Source: Vreelandella zhuhanensis
GTDB taxonomy: Bacteria > Pseudomonadota > Gammaproteobacteria > Pseudomonadales > Halomonadaceae
NCBI RefSeq assembly: GCF_009793355.1
Contig: NZ_WTKP01000001.1
Location: 124,001-188,000, forward strand
Length of the DNA stretch: 64,000 nucleotides
Direction of reading: 5' to 3'
Shown: in pieces, positions 21,676 through 27,974 of the stretch
Layout of the letters: each line of letters begins with the position of its first letter
How positions within the stretch are numbered: position 1 is the first letter of the stretch
The notes under the pieces: model-generated
Seen by the model: the letters and a program-made list of their open reading frames with translations, nothing else
The model's database searches: none
What the model was told of the DNA's origin: nothing
Made by a program: the position numbers and the translations under genes

Positions 21676-22182
21676 ATGATGTTCAAGCTAATCGCTTTCA
21701 TGCTTTTGTTTACTTTTTCCCCCTTCGCTTCTGCACAAATTCACAAATGTGTCATTGCCGGGGTTACCACCTTCCAGGACAGCCCTTGTCCATCTTCTGC
21801 TCAAGTGTATAAACCGCGTAATTCCAGCGGCAGTACTTTCTCGACCTACTCTGCACCGGATCGGGTAATTACTCGACCTTCGTCACCTTCCGCACGTTCT
21901 CCCCAGGTTGTCGACTCTAACGTTCGAAATACCTCTAAACCGTCTGAAACCACTATAGAACGCCGAAACAGAGAAACCAGCTCACGCGCTCGAGGCATCC
22001 TTACGCCGGGTATGTCCCGTAGCAAAGCAATCATTACATTTGGTCTACCTGACAGTACTTCCGCTTTTACACGTAACGGCCAAAGCTGTGAGCGCTTAAC
22101 CTGGTACAACCCTCGCTTCCATGAGGGCACTCATCGTGCCACTGTATGCGATGGGGAAGTCACACAGTTTTCTAGCTATTAG
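21676..22182 (+). CDS. Exported DUF4124-like protein
   Basis: The 168-residue protein has a signal peptide (hydrophobic about 4-20, cleavage after ASA) followed by IHKCV..VTTFQDSPCP, which fits the DUF4124 pattern of a short exported domain with two cysteines. A Ser/Pro/Arg-rich linker (about 45-105) leads to a C-terminal module with GMSRSKAIITFGLPDS and two more cysteines, similar to the start of BamE/SmpA-type domains. Adjacent ATG codons at 21676 and 21679 are both possible starts. Function is unknown. It is followed after 57 bases by the first copy of the 95-bp repeat. Confidence 0.7.
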   Translation: MMFKLIAFMLLFTFSPFASAQIHKCVIAGVTTFQDSPCPSSAQVYKPRNSSGSTFSTYSAPDRVITRPSSPSARSPQVVDSNVRNTSKPSETTIERRNRETSSRARGILTPGMSRSKAIITFGLPDSTSAFTRNGQSCERLTWYNPRFHEGTHRATVCDGEVTQFSSY

Positions 22183-22239
22183 CGTTTCTTGTTTCTTTTG
22201 CGTTTTGGCGAATCTGGATCGCCCGCGTTGATGTTCCAG

Positions 22240-22334
22240 GGCCGAGCTTGCTACCGGCCTTTACTTCAAAATCAACCGCTTGTAACGTCACACTGATTAC
22301 ATATACAGAACAGATTTCATACCCTCTGCGACCA
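22240..22334. repeat. 95-bp direct repeat, copy A
   Basis: This segment matches 23166-23260 in 89 of 95 positions without gaps. It lies in the 410-base non-coding stretch between the DUF4124-like gene and the HEPN-like gene. Copies A and B each begin about 50-57 bases after a stop codon. I see no inverse-core/core boxes, so it is not an attC. The rest of the gap (22335-22592) shows nothing I can name. Confidence 0.85.
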
Positions 22335-22592
22335 AGCGGCAATTTAAGAGACTGGCTAAGGGATAGGTTCCGCGTTCTTAGCGCCCTTGCAACCCCATTT
22401 TGCCGCGCTTCGCCCAGTATCCTGTTGATTTTAAATAAATACCTGCCTTATTCAGCACCAGCCGATACGGCTAATTCGCTCTATAAATATCAATAAGTTA
22501 CAGCCTAGTTTTCAGTTGGCAGGTGGCATCGATTCGTGTCGGTGCCACACTGCTGGTAGAAAAATTCATATCAAGCACGCCAGGGTGACAAG

Positions 22593-23114
22593 ATGGAGCG
22601 TTTTTTTACGTCAATCGAAAAAGCAATCGAAGCACAAGACTGGTACGGAGCGCTTTCGACCGCTCTTACGATACCTGATATTGCAGGCAAACTAGAGAAC
22701 CCTGAACTCGGAGTGGGCGCAAGGTACAAAGGATGGTACCGAAACTGGCTGCAAGATAAATATACGGGCTCTGGCCCTGCTGGAAACCATATATTCTTGA
22801 GTGATGAAGATTGTTATGGCTTGAGATGCAGCTATCTTCACGCTGGTGGTGGAGAGCTTGAGCGTAAGGCGAAACATACTCTTGAAAGATTCCATTTTAT
22901 CCAACCCCCCAAATGGGGACGAGCTCATCTAAATCAGCTCAACAATGTTCTTCAGCTTCAAGTAGATGAATTCTGCAATGACATGGTCGAAGCGGGTAGA
23001 CGCTGGTTTCATTGGACTCAAACAGAGCGGCCGGATGTTGTGCAGCGCATGGATGCTCTACTGATAATCCATAACGCCGATAACGGTATTCCCGGCTTGA
23101 TAAACTTCGGGTAA
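22593..23114 (+). CDS. Hypothetical protein with HEPN-like Rx4H motif
   Basis: The 173-residue, mostly helical, soluble protein contains DEDCYGLRCSYLHAGG, in which Arg78 and His83 form the Rx4H motif typical of HEPN ribonucleases and HEPN-like domains. Conserved-looking flanks are DWYGAL near the start and HFIQPP and NNVLQLQVDEFC in the second half. I know of similar stand-alone proteins in accessory regions but of no experimentally defined role. No nucleotidyltransferase (MNT) partner is adjacent. The start is the first ATG; a GGGTGAC stretch lies before it. A short terminator hairpin follows. Confidence 0.65.
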   Translation: MERFFTSIEKAIEAQDWYGALSTALTIPDIAGKLENPELGVGARYKGWYRNWLQDKYTGSGPAGNHIFLSDEDCYGLRCSYLHAGGGELERKAKHTLERFHFIQPPKWGRAHLNQLNNVLQLQVDEFCNDMVEAGRRWFHWTQTERPDVVQRMDALLIIHNADNGIPGLINFG

Positions 23115-23134
23115 TTAAAACCTGTTTGTCGCGG

Positions 23135-23155
23135 CGGATTTTGAATCCGTTTTTT
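23135..23155 (+). terminator. Terminator of the HEPN-like gene
   Basis: CGGATT, a three-base loop and AATCCG are followed by TTTTTT, 20 bases after the stop codon. The stem is only six pairs. Confidence 0.55.
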
Positions 23156-23165
23156 AGTAATATAA

Positions 23166-23260
23166 GGCCGCGCTTGCTACGGGCCTTTGCTTCAAAATCA
23201 ACCGCTTGCAACGTCACACTGATTACATACACAGCACAGATTTCATACCCTCTGCGACCA
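23166..23260. repeat. 95-bp direct repeat, copy B
   Basis: Second copy of the repeat at 22240, with six mismatches. It lies just after the terminator hairpin and ends 86 bases before the DUF1654 gene, so it could overlap that gene's promoter. In one frame both copies encode nearly the same peptide (SKSTACNVTLITYT then ISYPLRP); two of the four differences inside that frame are silent. Confidence 0.85.
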
Positions 23261-23346
23261 AAACGCGACCAAGCACCTTATCCCCATGGAAATTCCTTCG
23301 CTCACTACTGTATAAATGCACACACAGCAACCAACCAGGAAACTCC

Positions 23347-23592
23347 ATGGCTAAACCTACCCAGCCCACCAGCTACGAACGCCTGGGGCAGCGCATCCAG
23401 CGCGTGATCAACTCGCCCAAGGCACAATCTCAGCGGTGCGCGGAGATCTCCAAGGCACCAGATGAAAGCAATGATGATTGGCGCCAGCTACTGGAAGAGT
23501 TGGGCACGCTCGGCCACGTGACGATGATCCCGCTCGATGAATCCGGCGAGCACATTCGCCTACGCTGGAACCCCGAGGAGTCGATGGCATGA
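23347..23592 (+). CDS. DUF1654-like protein
   Basis: From the ATG at 23347, preceded by AGGAA, the protein has 81 residues. TSYERLGQRIQRVINSPKAQ, then DDWRQLLEEL and a closing IRLRWN strand resemble DUF1654, a short family I know from Pseudomonas genomic islands and phage-like regions. The open frame reaches back to 23206 through repeat copy B, but that part has no ribosome binding site. Function is unknown. Confidence 0.65.
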   Translation: MAKPTQPTSYERLGQRIQRVINSPKAQSQRCAEISKAPDESNDDWRQLLEELGTLGHVTMIPLDESGEHIRLRWNPEESMA

Positions 23593-23637
23593 GTATGCAC
23601 AAGTGCTACTCTATTTTCTTTGACACAGGAGAAACCC

Positions 23638-23859
23638 ATGCAAGATATAAGTCGCCTTGAAGTTGGCATGACCACAAAGATTGGCACGGATCAGGTGGAG
23701 GGTCCTGATGTGGGCAGAGAATATGTACGGGCGCTCGATTCCAATACCTGGCTCCCGTTTACCGAAGGTGCGGCTGAGGATCGTCCACTTGTTGTTCGCA
23801 TTGATAATATCGATGGCGATGTGTGCCACTGCACGGTCACAAGAAAGCCAAGTTTATAA
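23638..23859 (+). CDS. Small hypothetical protein
   Basis: The frame from ATG 23638 encodes 73 residues and has a good AGGAGA eight bases upstream. The product is acidic and soluble, with no motif I recognise; it ends VCHCTVTRKPSL. It follows the DUF1654 gene by 45 bases and may share its transcript. Its stop codon is four bases before the core-site box that opens the cassette array at 23863, yet I find no attC attributable to this gene. Confidence 0.5.
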   Translation: MQDISRLEVGMTTKIGTDQVEGPDVGREYVRALDSNTWLPFTEGAAEDRPLVVRIDNIDGDVCHCTVTRKPSL

Positions 23860-23903
23860 GTAGTTATGCACAAATAAGCGCGTATAAATAGCTCATAACC
23901 CCC

Positions 23904-24134
23904 ATGCTTTTTATTCCTCTACATGACGCGAAAACTTATGTAGAGGCACTTCGTTTTAACTTTAAGATGGCTCTGCCCCTTTCCATCAGCTTCATAGACT
24001 TGATTCTCCAATTATTGGCTATGGCAATACCTGATTTTTATACAGCATTATTGAAAATGACAAACCGCGCACGCTCGCGAATTTTGGATATGCTGCCAAA
24101 TTTGGCTTTGCTCCCAAGGGAATCAATGAGGTAG
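23904..24134 (+). CDS. Small hypothetical protein, cassette 0
   Basis: This 76-residue frame fills the first predicted cassette (23864-24215). It contains a hydrophobic segment about residues 25-45 and a basic tail, and could be a small membrane protein. There is no clear ribosome binding site, so coding status is uncertain. It is listed because its position between GTTATGC (23863) and the putative attC0 (24152-24221) is that of a cassette gene. Confidence 0.35.
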   Translation: MLFIPLHDAKTYVEALRFNFKMALPLSISFIDLILQLLAMAIPDFYTALLKMTNRARSRILDMLPNLALLPRESMR

Positions 24135-24151
24135 ATTTGATCGATTCGGCT

Positions 24152-24221
24152 GCATAACCTCAATAAACGTGCCGGCATTTTCATTAAGGTTATGCTGTTG
24201 GCCGTATAATCACTGTTAGGC
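24152..24221 (+). other. attC0, putative cassette recombination site
   Basis: The site starts with GCATAAC (24152-24158) and ends with the core site GTTAGGC (24215-24221). GCATAAC is the exact reverse complement of GTTATGC at 23863-23869, the box opening this cassette. Inside lies an inverted repeat, GCATAACCT/AGGTTATGC (24152-24195). The central pairing toward GTTAGGC is weaker than in the later sites, so this is the least certain of the internal attC sites. Confidence 0.5.
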
Positions 24222-24233
24222 AAGGAGAGTACA

Positions 24234-25013
24234 TTGTTTTTTCGGGCAATCGACAAAGCTCTTGAGAAGCCTTCGCCAGGTTCAATACCATTAAGTGGAC
24301 CGAGAGCTCTCGAGAATGATTTTTACTCGGTTCATCTTGAGGACAGCACCGGGAAAGATCAGGTATGGCTCAAAGGAAAGGCCGATCAAGGGTATGAAGC
24401 GCTTGTAAGAGCGGATAATGATTCAGGCAATGACAAAATTCTTACCCAAAGGGAAATCGAAAACACTGGATATACCCTGAGAATTGAACACTACTACAAA
24501 GGGTACCAGTTCAATTACTCAAGCCCCCTGAAATTCCTATTGGCTTATTATTTTCGGTGGCATCGTTGGGTAATTTTTCGAGATAGGAATTCTCAGAAAA
24601 GATTTAACCGACAGCCGCTGATCAGAATGGAGCGTATGAATCTCCTCCAATATCTTGTTGAACGTAGTATCCAAAAACCCAGAGAAAAATTTGACCCATT
24701 GTTTCTTGGTATGCAGCTATACACAAGGAGGTGGTTTTTTCACCCTGGCAAAGATGAACAGAAGGAGCATCTAAAGCTGTTGTTGGAGTCCTTTGCCGAG
24801 TCTGGTGAGTTAAAGCGGGATAATGGTGGATATGTATTGTCAGGCAAAGCCCTCGAAACGCTGTCCAATCATGAGCTGGAAAAACAGCAACATCGGGATA
24901 ACCTTGCGACTGCCAAAGTCGGCAATAATCTGACTTGGGCTATTGTAGTCGTCGGGCTCCTTGGTATTGGTGCTCAGTCAGTTATGTGGTGGCTTGAAAA
25001 TGGTGCACAGTAG
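24234..25013 (+). CDS. Hypothetical protein with C-terminal membrane helix, cassette 1
   Basis: The protein has 259 residues and starts with TTG, supported by AAGGAG seven bases upstream and 13 bases inside the cassette. The first 230 residues look cytoplasmic, with charged and aromatic-rich stretches (YYFRWHRW, YTRRWFFHPG). A single hydrophobic helix at about 233-252 makes it a likely tail-anchored membrane protein. I recognise no domain. Codon use is AT-richer than in the core genes. Its stop codon lies one base before the attC1 inverse core. Confidence 0.75.
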   Translation: MFFRAIDKALEKPSPGSIPLSGPRALENDFYSVHLEDSTGKDQVWLKGKADQGYEALVRADNDSGNDKILTQREIENTGYTLRIEHYYKGYQFNYSSPLKFLLAYYFRWHRWVIFRDRNSQKRFNRQPLIRMERMNLLQYLVERSIQKPREKFDPLFLGMQLYTRRWFFHPGKDEQKEHLKLLLESFAESGELKRDNGGYVLSGKALETLSNHELEKQQHRDNLATAKVGNNLTWAIVVVGLLGIGAQSVMWWLENGAQ

Positions 25014-25014
25014 T

Positions 25015-25098
25015 GCCTAACCAACGCAGGCACGGCGACGCCCTTTCCATTGCGCCTTCGGCTCCATTTCAAGGGCGCGCATGCTGCAAGCGTTATAT
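25015..25098 (+). other. attC1, integron cassette recombination site
   Basis: The 84-base site runs from GCCTAAC (25015-25021) to GTTATAT (25092-25098). GCCTAAC is the exact reverse complement of GTTAGGC at 24215, which opens the same cassette. The interior is imperfectly palindromic around CGCCTTCGGCTCC, with CGCCCTT pairing AAGGGCG, and CTGCAAGCGTTA forms the usual 3' end. Confidence 0.85.
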
Positions 25099-25124
25099 CA
25101 TTTTTGCATTTCGAGGACTTTTGG

Positions 25125-25472
25125 GTGTATAAATTATTAATATTGTTGTTTTTTCCGATTATCGTTGGTGGCTGTGCGACGGTTGATCCTGCTTTCTATG
25201 AGGTAAATGCTGGTGACAGTAAGTCCGAGGTAATCAGTAAGCTGGGAAATCCAGAAAATCGTCAATTTAATGGTAAAAATGAGGCATTTCAGTACTGTAC
25301 GACTGGAACAAGTTTTGGGGTTAGCACATATAATGTTATCCGGTTTTTCGATGGCGAAGTAACTGGCGCTAATTCGTATAATTTGTCGCGTGCCGGCTCG
25401 TGCTCTGGTCACTTTCAAACACTGAAGTGGGAAGATGCACCTGATACAACCATCGAGCTTCGAGACCGATAA
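25125..25472 (+). CDS. Small lipoprotein with BamE/SmpA-like domain, cassette 2
   Basis: I start this at GTG 25125, eight bases after GAGGA and 32 bases inside the cassette; the frame opens earlier at 25050, but that part lies within attC1. The 115-residue product begins with a lipoprotein signal ending VGGC, so it should be lipidated. The mature part has VNAGDSKSEVISKLGNPEN, the hallmark of SmpA/OmlA (BamE-like) domains, and two cysteines. The true BamE works in outer-membrane protein assembly; this cassette copy is probably a divergent relative of unknown role. Confidence 0.75.
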   Translation: MYKLLILLFFPIIVGGCATVDPAFYEVNAGDSKSEVISKLGNPENRQFNGKNEAFQYCTTGTSFGVSTYNVIRFFDGEVTGANSYNLSRAGSCSGHFQTLKWEDAPDTTIELRDR

Positions 25473-25528
25473 TATAACCAATCGCACCAGTACGCGGCCT
25501 GTGGCCGCCGCTGTGCTCCGCGTTAGCG
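25472..25528 (+). other. attC2, integron cassette recombination site
   Basis: The 57-base site runs from ATATAAC (25472-25478) to GTTAGCG (25522-25528). ATATAAC is the exact reverse complement of GTTATAT at 25092. GCGGCC/GGCCGC, CAG/CTG and GCAC/GTGC pair symmetrically, a textbook short attC fold. Its first base is the last base of the cassette 2 stop codon. Confidence 0.88.
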
Positions 25529-25541
25529 TGCAGGAGAAAAG

Positions 25542-26255
25542 ATGGAAGATCTGCCGGTGCATACCCGAATTATCGAGGAAAACAGAGAAGGCGGACTCCT
25601 GCTCTGCGGCATCAACCACGGCTACAGTAAACATGACGAGCGACAGGATGCCACGGGAATAGACCGATCGGACTCGCACAAGTCGTTCTTCTCTGATAGT
25701 GAGGTCAACGACTACCCCTTCAGAAACAAAATTGTTTCTTGGTTCGATCTTTGGGGTTACGAATTGGCGCGGAGCAAACGACTAGCGGGTCGGTTCGAGC
25801 GATCGATCATCCAAACCAACTGGCTACAGACCTGTTCAAACAATGTGCGTGGCGTGAACACTCAGCGTGCATGCATCGAGGAGCACAAGTCATTCCTAGA
25901 GACGTGTTCCGCCTTGAAACCTGGCATCATATTTTTCTTCGGCCAGGAACCGCTGTGGGCGTTTACCTCGCCGGCGCTCAGTCCGAAGGTGGAGACAATC
26001 TTCGGTGCCCGAACAGGTGAGATCCAATGGCTTCAGAAAACCATTTACTACAACGGAAAGCGCTGCACGCGATTCCGTTTCGGATTTCAGCAGTATGAAC
26101 GGCTTGCTGTTGTCGCTCTACCGCACCCAACGGGTGCCCGAGGCATAGCAAGCGATTACATTGCCGCTTTCAAACCTGAGATGTCGAAAATCATTGATGT
26201 TTGGTGGGCGAAGCACGAAGAGACACTAACAAGGCGGTCGAGAGCGACCGGGTAA
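25542..26255 (+). CDS. Uracil-DNA-glycosylase-superfamily-like protein, cassette 3
   Basis: The 237-residue soluble protein starts 20 bases inside the cassette, five bases after AGGAG. GLLLCGINHGYS (18-29), a TNWLQTC segment, LKPGIIFFFGQEP and VALPHPTG (His195) occur in the order seen in uracil-DNA-glycosylase folds: a GxxPG-like loop, an Asn-containing strand, a LKP..I..LG strand and a terminal HP(S/T) loop. The catalytic residues cannot be assigned with certainty, so enzymatic activity is inference. The last 32 bases of the gene lie inside attC3, a common cassette arrangement. Confidence 0.7.
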   Translation: MEDLPVHTRIIEENREGGLLLCGINHGYSKHDERQDATGIDRSDSHKSFFSDSEVNDYPFRNKIVSWFDLWGYELARSKRLAGRFERSIIQTNWLQTCSNNVRGVNTQRACIEEHKSFLETCSALKPGIIFFFGQEPLWAFTSPALSPKVETIFGARTGEIQWLQKTIYYNGKRCTRFRFGFQQYERLAVVALPHPTGARGIASDYIAAFKPEMSKIIDVWWAKHEETLTRRSRATG

Positions 26256-26287
26256 AGCGCTCGCGCGCCTCACCGATGGCGTTAAGT
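26224..26287 (+). other. attC3, integron cassette recombination site
   Basis: The 64-base site runs from CACTAAC (26224-26230) to GTTAAGT (26281-26287). The expected inverse core for this cassette is CGCTAAC (from GTTAGCG at 25522), so six of seven positions match. AACAAGGCG at the left and GGCGTTAAG at the right are typical flanks, with CG-rich arms between them. Confidence 0.8.
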
Positions 26288-26291
26288 TTTT

Positions 26292-26753
26292 ATGGCGAGA
26301 ATTTCAGAGAAGAACGCACGTTTCAGGTCGAAAGAGACCATTTGTAATGATTTGGCTCGAGTGCTTAGCGCAGACCTGAGCTACGGAACCAAGTTCGCTG
26401 TTGTCTCCGAAATCACTTGGGTTTGGTCTGAATTTGACGGCAAGCACAAAGGCTGTAAATATTGGTCCAGTAAGGCATTGCAGTCAGGACTTCCGTACAG
26501 GGAGTTAGTTCACGAACATATTGTTCCAAAGAAGATTTTGATCAACTCTATTATCAACGATATCGAAAACTCGCCGCAGAAGATCTATGGCTTCCTTCAG
26601 CGTTTTTGCGTCGGGGTCGTTGTAACTAGGGATGAGGATTTTCTCCTGAACGCTGCTGGTTTGAGATCCAAGATGCCGGAAAATTGGGATGGTAGAGATC
26701 CTTGGGCCCGGTACAGCGAAGTCGAGATAAGAGTTGAGAAATTAGATACTTAA
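26292..26753 (+). CDS. Hypothetical protein with HEHIVP motif, cassette 4
   Basis: The 153-residue soluble protein starts only 10 bases inside the cassette and has no ribosome binding site (TTTTT precedes ATG). It carries LVHEHIVPKKIL (His74-Pro79), then VVVTRDEDFLLNAAGLRSKMP and WDGRDPWARY. The HEH..P motif resembles the first part of HNH-type nuclease motifs, but a full HNH set is not apparent. I recall similar cassette proteins without known function. The stop codon is within the attC4 inverse core. Confidence 0.7.
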   Translation: MARISEKNARFRSKETICNDLARVLSADLSYGTKFAVVSEITWVWSEFDGKHKGCKYWSSKALQSGLPYRELVHEHIVPKKILINSIINDIENSPQKIYGFLQRFCVGVVVTRDEDFLLNAAGLRSKMPENWDGRDPWARYSEVEIRVEKLDT

Positions 26754-26831
26754 AAAGGAAAATCACGGCAACAGCCTTTCCGTTTCGGCTTCGCCTACGC
26801 TCCAAAGCTGCCCGTGTTGGCAGCGTATGAG
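26748..26831 (+). other. attC4, decayed integron cassette recombination site
   Basis: The 84-base site starts with ACTTAAA (expected ACTTAAC from GTTAAGT at 26281, six of seven) and ends with GTATGAG where a GTTRRRY core site should be. CACGG/CCGTG, CAGC/GCTG and TTT/AAA form a long stem around a TTCGGCTTCGCC centre. Its length and several segments (CACGGC, CCTTTCC, GCTCCA) match attC1. The damaged right box suggests the array ends here. Confidence 0.7.
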
Positions 26832-26923
26832 CCAATCAACATCGAGAGTATGAATGGACGACAGAGTTAAAAAAATAGATACGCCAGAAAATAAATACTC
26901 ATGCATATCTTTGTGATCACTGT

Positions 26924-27211
26924 CTATTCTTTTGGCTCGTCTGCTTCCTTCTTGTCTTTACGGGCTTGCTGCATTTGTTCATCAAGCCTGAGTGATTTCC
27001 GATCAGAAGGGCAGATCATCACAACGCGCTCCTCATCAACGATACTCAAGCGAGGTTTTATAGGAAGTTTAAGTAATTGCCGTGCATTTTCTTCTTCATC
27101 CATTAAGAGAAGAAGATTGTCATATAGACGCTTACGCACCCAGTGGGGCATTTCTTGAGGCTTATGATGGAGACGTACGTGGCTAAACAAACCTCTAAAA
27201 AATTTTTTCAT
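26924..27211 (-). CDS. Hypothetical protein, second gene of a membrane-protein pair
   Basis: The 95-residue, strongly charged protein starts after AAGGAAGG, which overlaps the end of the upstream gene; the two are 11 bases apart and surely co-transcribed. It has HWVRKRLYDNLLLLMDEEENA near the middle, VVMICPSDRKSL, and a lysine- and glutamate-rich tail. It is soluble with no motif I recognise. It lies opposite to the cassette array and immediately beyond it. Confidence 0.6.
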   Translation of the reverse strand: MKKFFRGLFSHVRLHHKPQEMPHWVRKRLYDNLLLLMDEEENARQLLKLPIKPRLSIVDEERVVMICPSDRKSLRLDEQMQQARKDKKEADEPKE

Positions 27212-27222
27212 AGCATCCTTCC

Positions 27223-27738
27223 TTACATCTGAAAAGGTAAAAAGGCATAAGAAATAACAATTATAATGAGAGAAAATAAAATTAGATGTAGCCCATGGGT
27301 ACGGTCTCTAGCAGCCTGTTCATTTGCGGCAAAATACCAGCGATAGACTATATCATAGCTACCCGACATCATTTCCTGCAGTTGGCCAGCTACAGCCTCA
27401 TCACTATTTTCACTGTATCTAAGTATTTTTTCTGCGCTTACAAGCTCTTCCAGATCGGGGGGATCTACGTATATAAAGCTTCTCTCAAGCCTGACTATAA
27501 GTATTGCTCCAGAGAGCAAAAGGACAATGCTTATAAAAAACATAATAGAAATTGCCATGTTTGCCGGGTAAGACCAATTTTCTAAATTTAAATGTGTGGC
27601 TAACGTCGACAAATTAAACACAGTGAAAGCCATCGCGGATACTGGTGTGGCCACGCTACTTCGAATCTGCTCGCGACGATCACGCTGCGACTGATAAAGG
27701 TCACGCATTACCTCAAAGCGTAAACGTATTGGATCCAC
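27223..27738 (-). CDS. Hypothetical three-helix membrane protein
   Basis: I start this at GTG 27738, six bases after GGAGA, giving 171 residues; an ATG six codons upstream (27756) lacks a ribosome binding site. Counted from that ATG, membrane helices lie at about 36-55, 66-89 and 156-174, with a charged cytoplasmic stretch (95-150) between the second and third. A helical basic N-terminus (RFEVMRDLYQSQRDRREQ) precedes the first helix. The layout loosely recalls SLATT-type sensor/effector membrane proteins, but this is only topological. It forms an operon with the 95-residue gene downstream. Confidence 0.6.
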   Translation of the reverse strand: MDPIRLRFEVMRDLYQSQRDRREQIRSSVATPVSAMAFTVFNLSTLATHLNLENWSYPANMAISIMFFISIVLLLSGAILIVRLERSFIYVDPPDLEELVSAEKILRYSENSDEAVAGQLQEMMSGSYDIVYRWYFAANEQAARDRTHGLHLILFSLIIIVISYAFLPFQM

Positions 27739-27816
27739 ACTTATTCTCCGGTTCATAACCAGCTAATTAGTAAACAGTAGGAACGCATCGCTATTTGTTC
27801 AAGCCACCATTACCAT

Positions 27817-27974
27817 GGCCTGTTGCGGCAGTACCTACCCGAGGATACGGACCTCTCCGTCTACAGGCAGGCAGAGCTCGACGATTTTGCCGACTCACTG
27901 AAATACGACCACGCAAGACACTGGACTGGCAAACGCCGCTGAAAGTCTACGCCGAGATGCTCAAGAAAACTCGC
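27817..27974 (+). pseudogene. IS30-family transposase, C-terminal remnant with frameshift
   Basis: One frame from 27817 reads GLLRQYLPEDTDLSVYRQAE followed by LDDFADSLK. Then the reading shifts frame near 27900 and continues RPRKTLDWQTPLKVYAEML. Together these are the C-terminal hallmark of IS30-family transposases. The rest of the gene and the terminal inverted repeats are not visible, so this is a scar near the right edge of the island. It sits in the 493-base stretch 27757-28249 that otherwise holds nothing I can identify. Confidence 0.75.

Noticed and set aside
22240-23260. The 95-bp repeats as attC sites
   Set aside because: No GTTRRRY / RYYYAAC boxes with mutual complementarity are present at their ends and they lack the long self-pairing arms of the real sites nearby.
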